Source of the DNA: Rhizodiscina lignyota
Lineage: Eukaryota > Ascomycota > Dothideomycetes > Aulographales > Rhizodiscinaceae
Assembly: GCA_010015805.1 (NCBI GenBank)
Contig: ML978132.1
Span: 248,001 to 312,000, forward strand
Reading direction: 5' to 3'
Length of the DNA: 64,000 nucleotides
This document shows, one piece after another, positions 1 to 12,375 of the stretch. Made by a program: the position numbers and the translations under genes. The notes under the pieces were generated by a model. The model was not told the DNA's origin. It saw nothing but the letters and a program-made list of their open reading frames with translations, and did not search any database. How positions within the stretch are numbered: the first letter of the stretch is position 1; each line of letters begins with the position of its first letter.

Positions 1-740
1 CAAAAGCTGGTCACCGCGATGACGCTCGTCCATTCTTGGCGCCTGAAACAACCCGGTGCCGCCCAGCTTGCACAAAGAACAGGGCAGTCACACCAATGGA
101 AGCGATGATAAATGCGAAAAAATTGCTCAGCTCAATAAAGATAGAAATTCCGTAAAAGTAAGAGCAGCACAGTCAATATATTTCCATAACCATTGCCAGC
201 TGGGCGAGCGGCGTGCACGTGGCTGGAGCTTCTCCGGCGTTCTGCCGACGACCGGCCGCGCGCCGCTGGTTGTCCCGCTGCGATGTTTACCATCAACAGA
301 CGCAGCTTCACTTGCCTACCGACATCCACTCCACCCGACAGCGCCGCGGACCACTTTCTAACGTCGCAAACTCTGCAGTGGCCCAATACTTGAAGCTGAG
401 AATATCCACCACTCGCTCATTCGCAGGCGCATGCGATTTTAGTGTGCCGTTGCACCGACAACGGCCCTTAACCCAACCACCCGTAAATCGACTCTGCCCA
501 CCTTCTGCCTCCACTTCGAACACCCGTCGCAAAACTTTCGGTCCACCAATCTCTCTCCAGCAACGCTCGTTCATCAATTGCCCGTCAAATTTGGTCGGCG
601 TATGATACAAACTTTGCGATCGCAGGCTGATTGTTTGGTACACACCCCACAACATCAACAATCGCCCCACTCGACCTCGAGGGTTGCATACTAATAATTT
701 CGCAAAAGTATCGCTATCCGTCAACATTTTCTCCTTCAAT
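1..740. other. upstream region of the RFX gene
   Basis: No convincing gene. Several overlapping open frames of 60-143 codons occur on both strands but none has a recognisable domain or splice-linked continuation. The last 150 bases are pyrimidine-rich and lead into the ATG at 741, as expected for a fungal promoter and 5' leader. Confidence 0.5.
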
Positions 741-3425
741 ATGCCTTCGCAAAACCGGCGCAGTCGCTCGTCGGCGTCGACACAGAGCGCACCAAGGCCC
801 GCATCACGCGGCTCGACAATGAGCCTACCTTCACAGCAACCTCAAAGCGTCGACGCCGGCTCTCGACCTGGCTCGTCGTATCCCGCACAACCAGCACCAT
901 CATTCGGACCACCAGGTCCACAATTCGTGCCCATCCAAGCCCAGCAGCAGCCTGACATCGCACCAAGAAATAATGGCGATGCCGACCTAAGTCCCGAACT
1001 TGCAGCATGGTATCATCAACAACAACAACAGGCCGGAGTCGAAGGATTTGGCGTAACACAGGGACCTCCAAACATGCAGCAACCCGAGCAACAGTCATTC
1101 TCAATGGAAGGCGTCCAGTTCTACGGCAGCCAGCCAGCGCCTCCAGTACCTGTACCGGTGGAAGTGGAACGCAAGAAGGGCTCGACATCAAGTGCGACAA
1201 ACGATAAGGAGCTGCGAGAGATACTGTCCAAAAACGAAGGGCGTTCTCTGAAGGACCTTGCGACTGAGGTGCTTGCAACGGAGCGTACTTCTCGCGCTGA
1301 GAAGACCAAGCAACTGTTTGCCATGATATGGTGTGTTAGAACATACCCAATGCTTCTTGAACGAACAATTCCATATTAACAGGCTTTCTAGGCTTAAAAC
1401 TGCGTGCAAGCATGCAAAGACGTCGGTCCCAAGAAATCGAGTCTATACAGTATATGTCGAGCGTTGTGGCACAGAAAGAGTCGCGCCACTCAACCCGGCA
1501 TCATTCGGCAAGCTCGTTCGCGTCATCTTCCCCGGCCTACAGACACGCAGACTAGGTGTCAGAGGCGAGTCAAAGTATCACTACGTCGACTTGGCTCTTG
1601 TGGATGAGCCACAGAATGACTATGAGTATGACCGGAGGAACTCTCAGGCTCCAGAGAGCCGACCATCGCACAGCGTCCGCAACAGCGCTGTCATCGACTT
1701 CAAGTTTGTTCCCTTTATTTCATATGGTGGACACATGCACTGACATTAGCAGCTCTCTTCCACGTCTCCCTGCCGATGCTGCGTCATTTCCTACCATGGA
1801 TGGCAGCATGGATCATCAACAATCCTTTCAGCTGCCACCGGCTGGAACATCGCAGGGAAGGGTATTCGCTGATCCATATCTGCCCGGTGTGAACACTCGT
1901 ACAAGCGCTGCTTCAGCCTCCTACAAGCAGACGTTGAAGTTCCCACCTGCAGAATACAGTCTGCCAGAGAGTGAGAGCATCGAGCTTCCCAACATTCATC
2001 AGTATTGTCCGCCAAAGACAGACATCGACGCCGCCATGTCTCTGGCCGCTCTGTACCGGACTCACTGCACGTCTCTCATCGACTGTATTCGATACTGTAA
2101 AGAAAAACAGTTCTTCAGACTCTTTGCCTCCTTTGGCGGAACGCTCACGGTCCCTGTCCAGAAGTTGTTCGACCATCCAGCTATGGCTCCTTGGATCCGG
2201 GAATGCGATTGGATCATGTATCAGAAGATGACACACTTCGTATCACAACTTACTCTCACCGTGATTCCCAAGGTTGTCCTTCACTTTCTCGACACGATAT
2301 CGAAGTCGCTCCACGCGCACGTAAGCAAAATCTTTGCAGACAGACCACTACACGTTCTCGAAGCGAAATTGGAACCGGCAACACTCTTTGCTGGCCTCCT
2401 CCACCGAATGCTACGCGTCAATGGCGCAGCCCACGCTGCCGCCGCTCTGCTGATGAATGACCAGTTCAGGGACCAGATGTGGAATGACTGGGTTGCCTTT
2501 GTCAACCCCAAGCGCATCATGGAATCCGAGCTCCCGGATTGTGGCTATGATGGAGTCTACAAAATCCTCACGTACGACGTCCGCATGCTTCTGCAGCCAC
2601 TGAATCCTCCAGACTGGCTCGAACGGCACACACACTATGCCGAAGCTGCGGCCCTCCAGTCTCAGTCGCTCGCGTTCAACCCAGCAATCAGCGGTGAGAC
2701 TGTTATCGACCGCATCGCAAGCTTCCTGTCGGATCTGCCTGCTCGTTTCCCCGGAGCCAGCGCACGAACCATTTTGCACTGCATTAGCGCATTGGGCACG
2801 GCTGCGCTACGTGAGATCACCGTTGAGAATGGCACTAGCTATAACCAGTGGTGGATCACGAAAGTGTTTGTTGATGAGATGGCCTTGTGGTTGGCGACTC
2901 TTGGTGGCTTCATTGACCACAGGACACCAGGTAGCCCAAGTCCAGAAATGATGCAGATGGCGAACGGCATCATGGCAAGAGAGGGAAGCCATGGAGGCAA
3001 CAGCAGCCATAGTCTGAGTAGACAGGGAAGTATGGCAAGTCCAGAGTTGGGTGGTGGTGCTGGAGTTGGCTTGGGTATTGAGCAAGCCAGAACTCATGGT
3101 GAGCTATTCCTTTCTCTTCTCCACTATTCTCGCAAAGTATTACTAAAGCAGTTAACCAGCATCAACCAACCACTCCAACCAGCATACGTTCACTTTCCCG
3201 ACACTTACGGATGACCAATCTTTCATCTCCCTTGACGGGAGCACGGACAAGGTCGCCATCCCCCGAGACGAGTCACAAACGAATGAGAACGAACTAGACG
3301 ATAGCGGCATTGGTATGAGTATGCTGGACGACTCGGGTATCGACCTACAAAAATATGATGTTCCTTCTGCTACACACATGGGCGTTGAACTTGGCGGTTC
3401 CATGCCCGAGGTTGGTGTTACCTGA
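741..3425 (+). CDS. RFX1: RFX-family winged-helix transcription factor
   Basis: Four exons inferred: 741-1330, 1383-1703, 1750-3098 and 3160-3425, giving 841 residues; all phases join. The N-terminal 180 residues are Ser/Gln/Pro-rich. The RFX DNA-binding domain lies at about residues 185-270, split by intron 1 just after QLFAMIW; the signature NPASFGKLVRVIFPGLQTRR followed by GVRGESKYHY is seen. A long conserved-looking helical C-terminal half follows, ending in an acidic Asp/Ser tail. Family knowledge: RFX proteins bind X-box inverted repeats; yeast Crt1/Rfx1 represses DNA-damage genes, and filamentous homologues affect cell division and secondary metabolism. ATG 741 is preferred over a possible upstream in-frame start at 684 because the RFX N-terminus then begins MPSQNRRSRSS. 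The acceptor of intron 2 could also be 1752. Nuclear location is inferred. Convergent with the next gene. Confidence 0.93.
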
Positions 3426-4390
3426 GCTTTGGAAAAACAACGAATGTCATGATGGCATGAAGTAATGAGGTTTGATGTTCTGGCTTGGGTTCTTGTTCCC
3501 CTTCTGTCTTGCATACGACAGAAAGGGCGGGATCGGTTCTTATGGACGGCTTTTTGGATCAATTGGATCATTGTGATACCCGATTGATCTGGCGACGACA
3601 AAATTCAGCGATGCATTGAGGTATAGGGTATACCTTGTGCAGCATGTGTTAATTGTTTTATGCTTATGTGACCTTTTCTTTTCCTCTCTTCTGGTCGGAC
3701 TAGGTAGCTGTATCTGGGTACATCTGTGTACTCCAGCTCGGCTCGGTTTGATAACAATACATCAGTGGCTGCTCACTTGCTTACCTTGTTTGCTTCGAGT
3801 CAAACATCTGCGAACGATGGGCTTTACCTACGAAGGTGTGCAGGCTTGGTAGCTAGCATTGTGCAAGAAATACATGGATTTGTTCAAGGATTGATTAAGT
3901 GATCGTGAATACACATCCACTCTTGGTCTCCAAGTGGGTGACAAAAACGTTTAGTCGTGATGATCTTGCCAAAAGCATGTCGGTCCGACGAATTTTCTGC
4001 AACGTTGAGAAAGAGTATCGAATTAAACATTCCACCTTCATCTGGGGAAGTGATTTTTGCGAGTGAAGGTTCACTTTCAAGGCGACCAATCACGGGTTTG
4101 CGATGCAGCTTGATGCAGGGGTCGAAAAAGTTTCGCCGGGATAAAGCCGGAAATTTCTCCAAGTCCGAAAGTCTGCCACGCCTTTTTCAACACCATTTCT
4201 TCTTCTGTTTTCGTACACATAGTTGATGTTTAGTGCGAGCTCTACCTGCCTCTCCTTTGTTACATCCTGCCTAGCACCTTGGCGTAGCTTCTACTTCAAT
4301 GAGTCCTTTATTAACTATTCTCATACATCCATTTACATAATATCAATACCAATGAAAGTAAACGAAACGTGCCATAGGCATGTAAAGACA
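3426..4390. other. intergenic region between convergent genes
   Basis: Lies between the stop codons of the RFX gene and the coiled-coil gene. It should hold both 3' untranslated regions and terminators. Short frames on both strands show no recognisable protein. A T-rich stretch near 3650-3700 is the only compositional feature. Confidence 0.5.
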
Positions 4391-5494
4391 TCAAAAAGAC
4401 GGCATTGGCATGATCGTGGAAGAGTCACTTGACGGATACGGTGGAGTAATCGCTGCAACCTTTGCAAAAGCCTCCTGCCTCACGCGCTGCAGCTCAACTC
4501 TCGCATTCTTCAGCTCCACCTCCGCTATCTCGATGCTTCCCCTCAAATCTGCCACACGGTCTGAACCACGCTTTAACTGCGCTGCTATATCTGCTGCCGA
4601 TCTCTCTAGGTTTGCATTAGACTGCTCGAGTTTGTGGTGGAAGTGGATGTCCGAGAATATATTGTCGAACACGACATCACTGAGAAGATTCTCCTCAGCA
4701 ATCTCCGGCTTTGGCAAGGGGTAGATCGTAGTATCCAGCCTGCTCGCTTGCTCCACCTGCGCGACGGCGATTCCTGCTGCGGAAGAAGCTTTGCTGAGAT
4801 AATGCCTCTCTGCGACGTCGATCAGCAGACCTCCTCCCCACTTGTCGACTGTGCTCATGTCCAGAGTGCTGCCCATTTCATGCAATGCGGTAGCCATTGA
4901 GGCTTGGGCCTGAGACAAGCAATCAACTGCTTGGAGGCAACGGCTGAGCATTATCTGGAGATGGTTCCGCTTGCGCTCGGCATCATAGACTGGGTACTCT
5001 TTCGCATCCTCCTCGGGGAACTCAGGAGTCGGCCCCGCGAAAATGCCTTGGTACAGCTCGTTCAGCTCTTCTTGCGCCTTTCGATGTGTTTCGGCAGCGT
5101 TCTCAATGTCTGCCTTCCAGGATTTGGCGTCTGCAATCTGTTTGGCAAGAACAGTTCGCTCATCCTCTGCAGCCTTGAGAGCCACAACGGCATCGAAGTA
5201 TTCGCGGGCCTCCTTCGCTGCTTTCTCCTCGAACTTGTCTCTCTTGCCTCCGAGCTTGTACGCGAAGCGTTTCACGTTCGAGTCGCGGTATTTCTCGTGA
5301 TCTTTAAGCTCCTTCTGCACGCTCTCCTTCAGATTCTTGATATTGTTGTCGGTCTGGCCCAGAGTGGATTCAAGGTCGGCAATAAAGGCAATCTGCTGCT
5401 TGAGCGCCATGGGAGCGTAGTCGAGCTCTGCAAGCTTGGATAGCAGGAGATCATTTCGCGGCTTGGCCGACGCAATTTGATCGATTGTTTCCAT
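4391..5494 (-). CDS. uncharacterised fungal coiled-coil protein
   Basis: Single exon, 367 residues from the ATG at 5494 (METIDQIASAKPRNDLLLSK). The frame is open a further 33 codons upstream, but that stretch is hydrophobic and reads like 5' leader. Residues about 35-155 and 290-350 are charged, heptad-like and rich in Ala, Glu, Lys and Leu, predicting long coiled coils. The middle contains a Pro-rich patch (PTPEFPEEDAKEYPVYDAER) and a small Gly patch (DKWGGGLLIDVAERH). No signal peptide or membrane segment is visible. I do not recognise a named family; the organisation resembles conserved fungal cytoplasmic scaffold-type proteins, but no function is claimed. It is convergent with the RFX gene and has about 970 bases of upstream non-coding DNA. 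Confidence 0.85.
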   Translation of the reverse strand: METIDQIASAKPRNDLLLSKLAELDYAPMALKQQIAFIADLESTLGQTDNNIKNLKESVQKELKDHEKYRDSNVKRFAYKLGGKRDKFEEKAAKEAREYFDAVVALKAAEDERTVLAKQIADAKSWKADIENAAETHRKAQEELNELYQGIFAGPTPEFPEEDAKEYPVYDAERKRNHLQIMLSRCLQAVDCLSQAQASMATALHEMGSTLDMSTVDKWGGGLLIDVAERHYLSKASSAAGIAVAQVEQASRLDTTIYPLPKPEIAEENLLSDVVFDNIFSDIHFHHKLEQSNANLERSAADIAAQLKRGSDRVADLRGSIEIAEVELKNARVELQRVRQEAFAKVAAITPPYPSSDSSTIMPMPSF

Positions 5495-6461
5495 GGCGAG
5501 GAAAGGCGGAAGCAACAGATAGTCGTCAACGAGAATTGAATAGTATGAGTGACGCAGACTAAATATGGCAGAAAGTGTGAAGAAATCGTACAATGTATCT
5601 CGGCATTAATGAGTGTGCGAGCAGCGCTTTTATGCTCAACATCTCCGCTTCTCCAACGATAACTATAATTATCCGTATCACGCCTCACATCAATGAAGCT
5701 ATTCAGCAAACCGCAACGGACACTGATCAGGGAATTGATCGACTTCGATAGATACTACATTAGGGCAAGCTTGACTTTCGCCTTGTCATCTATTTCCAGC
5801 TAAACCGTAAAGAGGTCGGTTGCGAGGCTTCAGCCCGCTTCGTGTGGCTGTTGAGCCCTCCAGGTCTAATCAGTTCGTTCCAAGCTAGACGCTTCCCTTA
5901 GCTTGAGTGAAATCGTCACTTCCACGGGATTTGTGTTTTGATTGGGCGTAGAGGACAGCTAAATGCGAAGGCTGTCTGTCCCGTGCCCAATCTGATTGGT
6001 TCAATGACAAGGATATCCACAGGTTGCGAAATATCGCCAAATATTGCCCCATGGAAAGGCTGAGGGAAAGTGCCTATTATTTTTGATGGGATAGGGCCGC
6101 TTACATCTCAAGTTCAATGCAGCAGTATCTCAAAACGAGCTCCAGCCTGCTCCCTGATGACTGATGATCGATGACTGACAATTATTGGTACTGATGGAAT
6201 AATGTCTATAGCCGCTATCTCTATTCGAGATCGTGTGGTATCTATCTTCGCTTCCGAGCTGATCCGTCCTTGGACTCCTCTCTCGAAAGAAGAAACGCAG
6301 ACAGCAATCGCCTAACTCCAAACGCTCAATTCCGAAGCAGTCTGCAATGTCTATGGTATCATGTAGCTGTCATACAAATTTGACGCTCAGCAATCTCAAA
6401 TCAATCGGCAATCCTCCGAAAGCATAGTATTAAACATTACCGGCCCCTCTCATGCCGTCAA
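5495..6461. other. intergenic region upstream of the coiled-coil gene
   Basis: No gene supported. It holds the promoter of the minus-strand coiled-coil gene and the 3' side of the transporter gene. A CCAAT-bearing inverted repeat near 5940-5992 is listed separately. An A/T-rich stretch around 5655-5675 could serve as a core promoter element. Confidence 0.45.
5940..5992. promoter_or_regulatory. inverted repeat carrying CCAAT boxes
   Basis: GATTGGGC at 5940-5947 is matched by GCCCAATC at 5985-5992, and the next bases inward (GAGGACAG against CTGTC) also pair in part, giving an imperfect hairpin of about 53 bases. Both arms contain CCAAT in opposite orientations, and another ATTGG follows at about 5994-5998. 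CCAAT is the binding site of the fungal HAP/CBC complex. The site lies about 450 bases upstream of the coiled-coil gene start. Regulatory function is inference only. Confidence 0.3.
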
Positions 6462-8511
6462 TCACGCATCGGCGCCCGCAAAAGTACTCTTTGACCGCAG
6501 CCAAGCACCGTACTTCCAAAGGTAGAACATACCAAACACGCCCAGACAGCTCAGGCCTGCCAGCAGACTCACGCCACCGCCAATGCCGAGGTTGATGAAC
6601 ATTGGGCGAGAGAAGAGCACTGCAGCTGCAGCGAACATGCTCCTGGACAAGTCGTTCGCCGCGAACAAGCTGGCTGCGTACTTCGGGTATGACAAGGGCA
6701 GATAGACAAAGACGGATTGGAAGACCCAGAAGTTCGCAGCGACGAGGATGGTGACACCGATCAAGCTAACGATCTGTGCGAAGTCAGCTTCAATATTCAT
6801 CATGAGAGGCCATGGAGAGCAACTTACCCAATGCACCGCAGGACGCGCAGTCCAGCCGAACATAAAGTAGCCGGCTGGCAAAATTATGACGCCGAATAGG
6901 GCTGGGACGAGACGATGCTCGGGGGCCCGAAGTCCGTTCTTCTTAATGTCCGGAATGAGATAGTAGATCTGGTAGACGAGGAAGACTGACACGGCGATGA
7001 TACAAGCGACACCGATCGTGAGGAAGCAGAGACCTGTCTCGCCGAGATTGAAGTTATAGTACGGAGGGTATACCAACGGGAAGGCCTCGAAGAAGGAGTA
7101 GTAGATGCCATAGGTGAGGGAGGTCTTTCAAATCGAGTCAGCTTCACATTTTAGATATGCAAAAGAGGAGAGGTACATACGTAGATGTTGGTGAACGCAA
7201 TGGCGGGATCCTTGAGCATAATCTCAGTCGGTTTGATAAGTGCGTCCCATGCGACCTCACGAGGCGTCAATGCCTCCTGTGCAAGTTCACCCTTAGTCTT
7301 AATGTTCTTCCTTCCAGTCAGCTTGCGCAGACGTTGAGCCCGACGAAGGAGGATGTTATCGGCGGAGGTTTCGGGATAGGCGAATAGGAAGACCACGAGG
7401 ATCGGGCCGGTCAGCCAGACGATTTCCCAAAGACCCCAGCGCCATCCCTTGGCCTGAACTGCGAAGCCGGTAATGACCGGACCGATGGCGGGACCCCAGA
7501 AGCACGCCGCAGTCCACGAAGACAGGTAGATGGGAAGCTCAAGAAGGTTATACTAGACGATTGTCAGCACTGAAAGTTAAGCCTAAGGTTGCTGACGTGG
7601 GCTTACCATGTCTCCGACCGAGGCACCTCCGTTTGCGAGACACGGGCTGCCGAAAAAGCCTGTCAAGAACCGGAGTACGAGCAGTCCCGCGTAGTTATCC
7701 ACAACGGCCGTGGGTATAGACAAGATTACGAAGAGGAAGAATGTTGGGACATAGACCATGTTCCGCCCAACAATGGCAATCTCACTCAATGGAGCCCACA
7801 GAAGAGGGCCCACACCATATCCGATAACGTACATGGCAAGGCCGAGAGCTGCAGGTGTAGCGCCGACATTGAACCTCTGCGATATTGTTAGTGCACTGCC
7901 TTTGAGGTGACTTCTTTTGTGATTGTGTCACATACCTCCATGACCCCCTGTTCGCCTGGGACGTACATACTCGAAGCACCATACACAGCCATAGAGTAGG
8001 CACAGAGCTGTAGCAACACCATTCCTTTCCTCGAAGGACTCCAGTTCTGAGGATTTTCCGGGTCGTCAGTGGAGTACCAATCGACGAGGATTGTGCCATC
8101 GGATGTTTTGGTTGGAGCAATCGCAATGCTCTTCGTCTTCTCTTGTTCCAGTTGCTGTTCGAGGTCGAAACGCTCTTGCGTGTAAGGTCTGGTCGAAGTT
8201 CTAGAGAGAACCGAGCCCCGCGACTTCGCCTGTTCCAGCCCGTGCTCATGGTCTGGGGCAGTGACGATGGAAGCAAGATGCGTGCCTTCACGCTCTACCT
8301 CTCCGCCATCCCCCTCCTTCTCCGGATCCTCGGCGGGCTCGACGGCTTCATACTCTTTGTTCGCTGGTTCGTCATTGTTTCTCGGGGCATCAGCATCGTT
8401 ATCTTCAGATCCAAGTCGTTTATCTTCCTCTGCAAGAAGTGCCTCCTGTTGGATGTTAGTTATCGGGCTATCAATTGAAGGTGTGAAGGGTGTCGCACCA
8501 GAGGTCCCCAT
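6462..8511 (-). CDS. DHA1-family MFS drug/polyamine exporter
   Basis: Five exons inferred: 8511-7936, 7876-7607, 7552-7181, 7124-6828 and 6773-6462, all joining in phase 0 to give 608 residues; the introns of 54-59 nt have GTATGT or GTAAGT/GTAAGC-type donors. The first 165 residues are hydrophilic and acidic. The motif DWYSTDDPENPQNWS just before the first helix is diagnostic of fungal DHA1 exporters of the Flr1/Mdr1/caffeine-resistance type. Further signatures are YVIGYGVGPLLWAPLSEI and GSPCLANGGASVGDM. About 12 membrane helices are visible, with a long central loop carrying LRRAQRLRKLTGRKNIKTKG. Expected role: proton-coupled export of drugs or toxic metabolites at the plasma membrane. The substrate cannot be read from sequence, and no biosynthetic cluster adjoins it. 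Confidence 0.93.
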
Positions 8512-11055
8512 CTGAAGCCTTCTTTTTCGTCGGGATATTGCAGAGCCCTGTTTCGGGTAATAAATCTAACGATCTGTCCAACAGCGGATTCGCGAAGCAC
8601 TGCCATGACTCTTGTGCCTGAAGATTGTAGATGAGAGGGAGACTGGTGAGATCGGTGTGGAGTACGAGATCGAAAGAAAGGAAAGAGTAATAGTCTTTAT
8701 ACATTACTAGAGAATTGGAGACCCCTGAGATGAGCAATCGACAAACCGCACTCCACATGGAGCAGTGTTGATGTGGTAGGGATCCGGGGCAGAGCACCGC
8801 GTTGAGTAATTCTTGGTTACTGTATCCGGCAATTTTTATGGAGCCCGGCCTGAATGTGCTCAGCCTGCCAAGCGTTTGTAAGCGAAAGCCCACAATCATG
8901 ACGCTGGTTCCCACGTCGTGTTTCTCAGACATGCTTTGTAACCCAACGAAGCTCTGCGAAATATTATAATCAGTCAAGGAAAGGCTTGTCCCAAGGTCAG
9001 CGCTGGTGAAGTAGGCAAGTAGTCGCGTTGACCGATTGTCTTTCACCAACTGGTTTCCGAGGCTGCGCTGTGTGAGGTTAACAGCACAGTGCAACTCGCC
9101 GACAGCCACCAGCCAAGGCACTGCCGCCAAGGTGCGTATAGTAAGCTGTCACACCTTGTCACGAATTTGTCGAAACTGACGAAGTTAAAAGAAAGTTCTC
9201 CGGATTGTTTAGAAATCCAGAAAAGGGTCCTGGCGAACAGACGGCAAGCCACGCGCTTTGTCACTCTAACTGGCGCTAGTGAGCCAGCCTAACCCCAATT
9301 CGATCAGGTAAAACATAAACGCACGTGAAGAAGCATCTCCAGTCTGCATACACCTACAATATTTCGTTGAGTGTGGCTCACATCAGAAACAGAGCTTCTC
9401 TAATCCATTTGCCATCGAGACTTGTTGAAGATCCACTATTAAGGCCGTGGAACCGCACAGCGTATTTACGGCTCCCTCTTTACGGCACCGTAGCAATCGG
9501 GTACGAGGTGGCTGACCCTGTCAGCTAAAGCCTACCACCGAGCAAGTTATACTAGTCATCGCGCGTAAGTCTCACAATTAATTCTCCGATTGCTCAAGCC
9601 TAAGCACCATTGCCTAATGTTTTCCATGCCTCGTCTCTGATATGGCGTGCTCGACTCGTCCAAGGAATTGGAGTCATCACCTTGTCTCTCATTATCGCTC
9701 CTTGAAGTTGATCCCTCTTACGGCTGTGGAGACGATATTGACAACGGAAGGACAGAGTCGCCTCGCATTTCACATAACCGACGGAACCGAGGTAGCTGAA
9801 GCGGATTGTCGACACGCGATTTACAACAGATGCGACCCTCCATTGTTGTGTTTCCGTTGCAAGCGTAAGCTCAGCTTCGCGGAAACAAAGGCCGACCCTT
9901 TATTGTCACAGGGATCCGCAACTACCACATCGTCTCGAACGACAGCTGTCACCCGAAGCGGTCGAGAGCGGCCATGCATACATAGCCCCAAATCAAAACC
10001 GGCAAGGGCATAGCGATCCGAACGTTTGGTTTCTTTTCGATAACGATCTTGCTTGCTTCACTCCTCCTGTCGACCGAAGCTATTTTATGCTTCCATCGCT
10101 GTTTGGACGCCCATCCATTATCATCATGCATCGTCGGAAGGAAAATACGTTCGTTGATTATTCTGAGTGTGCGTACTGACGACATTTAGGAATTAGGACC
10201 GAGAATGTTGAATATGGATCGGATAATCGGGTGGTACTAGAAAGATGCGGTTCGACGAGTGGGGAGACATCCAATCCGAGAGAACTTCGCAGATGCTGCC
10301 CAAAAAGATATGTAATCGTGTCCGCACGAGGTCGGAGAGGATGCCTTGGATTCGCTGTCGTGCTGACTTAATAGTTCCAATCGCGTGAAACTCACGAATT
10401 CCTCTTCAACAGCATATGAGAGCGCCCCGCGCGAATTGTCTGCCGCCTTTCAAAGTCACAGCGCGGTTTCTCTGCAAAGTCAGCACCGACGTCGTATCGA
10501 TATCGAAGGATTTGGAGCCCACTGAAGAAGGCTTGAAGTCTCAAAACAACTCGGTAGAGCCACTTCGATGAATTAACATACCAAGAGCGTCTTCGGGTTC
10601 GAACCAGGTCCGTTCGTCCCAAGCAGATACTCGCTTCTGGCCCTTCCGTTAATTTGGAAAGTATGCTGTGCGTTAGCAATGTCAGTGTCGTTTCATTCCG
10701 AGGTTTCGCTGGTTCCACATTGACATCGTCCCGGGCCATTGCAGTTATCTTGTGACGCACGCCGGCCTTCCATCCGCGGTCCAGACACTTTGGTTTGCCG
10801 TTATCGATCCAATTTACGTACGAGCTCGTCTCCGGTGCCGAGAATACATGGAAAACATGCATTGGAGAGATCGGAACACCCCTTAAGCCCTATGGCTTGT
10901 TCCGCCGTCCGCGTGGCCATCTTCGAAACATGCAACCCGATTTGCATCCGTTGTCATTGGCAATTATTGTGTCTCCCGTGATACTCTAATACTCAATTGC
11001 AAGTCTGAGGTTATTACCCGTTCCGCACCCCTCCAAAGGCGGGTCTTCATGCGCC

Positions 11056-11901
11056 GCGGCCGCAGCTCGGCGACATTCAACTTGGTGGGTAGCACATCTC
11101 TGCAGAAGTGCGGCCGCAGGAGGGTTGAGATTTTCGTCTCGTCGGTCTTGCGGCCATGTAGGTTTTGCGAGCTGCCTAACGCGGAATGTTGGATTTCGAG
11201 AGGCTTCGTAGTTGTAAAGTCGTTGGTTTACAGAAGTTAACCGTCTTTCGTAGGATTTAGGCAGGATTGAGATTCAAGAGACGGTGTAGTTTAGCTTCGT
11301 ACGGTGCTGCAAGTGCGGACATTTATGTGGCTGTTCCCGGTCATGATGCAGGTGATACACCCTGTTTCGTGGCTTGCACCATTCGCTTGAATTTCAAATC
11401 TATACCACTTCTGGGTTGTGATACTCCATCATAGAGTGGCTCGTGCGGCCGCAGCCGCGTTTGACTTTGATGGTGTTGATGGAGCATTGGAGACGCGGCA
11501 TGTATCAATGCTAGTCAAGATGTGGTTTAGGAATTGACTCGTTCTTGGAATCCGAAGCGAAGCGAAGCGAAGGGACAATTTCCAATTGAAATCACGCCGA
11601 GGAGATGATCCAAGGTTTCACAATATTGATCATCTACGCCAATAACGCCACGATGTTAGAAATGCTCGACGAGGGTCGCTGCACGTAAGCCGATGCCGAG
11701 GAGGATCATGAATTCAGCAGTAACTGAGTTTGGAAATAACCCGAACTAAGATTCAACCTTCGAAAATAACAGATATTTGTCCGTGAATTAAGGTGGAGTT
11801 TATTTGCAGACATATAGAGGAAATTCAAGATCGGTGAGTGTCTCCACGATGAGCTATTTCCGGAATGTGATCCCTGCTTGCGGAGACGCAAGTGCGGCCG
11901 C
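11056..11901. repeat. cluster of four GCGGCCGC octamers
   Basis: The 8-base palindrome GCGGCCGC occurs at 11056-11063, 11110-11117, 11445-11452 and 11894-11901. Two copies share the longer context AAGTGCGGCCGC, and three share CGGCCGCAG. Only three more copies were found in the rest of the window (16853, 18981, 60077). The core CGGCCG is two inverted CGG triplets without spacer, a geometry some Zn2Cys6 proteins bind, and a Zn2Cys6 gene lies just to the right. Function is unknown. Confidence 0.6.
11554..11573. repeat. short GAAGC tandem repeat
   Basis: Four head-to-tail copies, the last incomplete, of a five-base unit GAAGC. It is a simple microsatellite in non-coding DNA and no function is implied. 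Confidence 0.85.
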
Positions 11902-12375
11902 GCGTGAGGAGGCCGCCGCAAGCAAAGTGTGGCGGACGCATTCCGCATTCAGTAGCAGGATATCTTCTCAATGATATCCGTCCGCATGAATGTACATATC
12001 CCCACAGTCTCAGAGACCAGGCATTTGAATCCAGTACAGGGCCGGAGGATTCGGCCGGGACGCTTATTCAATCAAGCTTAAATTGACCCCTTCCCCAACG
12101 CGCTGTTGTGTACGCTTCGAGCACGAACCATGGCTACAAGAGCAGACCGACGAACGAAGCAAATAAATGGCGATCATCCGTCCAAAGAAGAGCAAGAAGC
12201 CATTCGCCCTAAGGATTGAGATGAACTCTGTTGGTGTCAAACACCCGAATGAGACAGAAGCCTGGATTATCAACGGTTCCAGCTCCGGCATTGCGATATC
12301 CCATAACTCATAGTACGATCAGAGCTGGAGAAGGGAGTATTGTGATGCAGGACCGCATCGCAATATGACTGTTGG

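Larger units (their letters stand above)
8512..12375. other. gene-poor stretch
   Basis: About 3.9 kb without a convincing gene. Open frames of up to about 220 codons occur (for example minus strand 8471-9130), but they lack domains and overlap others. The right part, 11.0-11.9 kb, holds a cluster of GCGGCCGC octamers and a short GAAGC repeat, both listed separately. The left end must include the promoter of the minus-strand transporter. I could not identify transposon protein remnants here. Confidence 0.4.

Noticed and set aside
308-739. Minus-strand frame of 143 codons upstream of the RFX gene
   Set aside because: Other frames of similar length overlap it on both strands; no domain; best explained as chance in promoter DNA.
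8471-9264. Minus-strand open frames of 219 and 73 codons upstream of the MFS transporter gene
   Set aside because: No domain or motif, they overlap each other and the transporter start, and composition is not protein-like.
10590-10625. GGTTCGAACC-like word suggesting a tRNA T-arm
   Set aside because: The flanking bases do not form a five-pair T stem or an acceptor stem, and no D-arm or anticodon arm could be placed.
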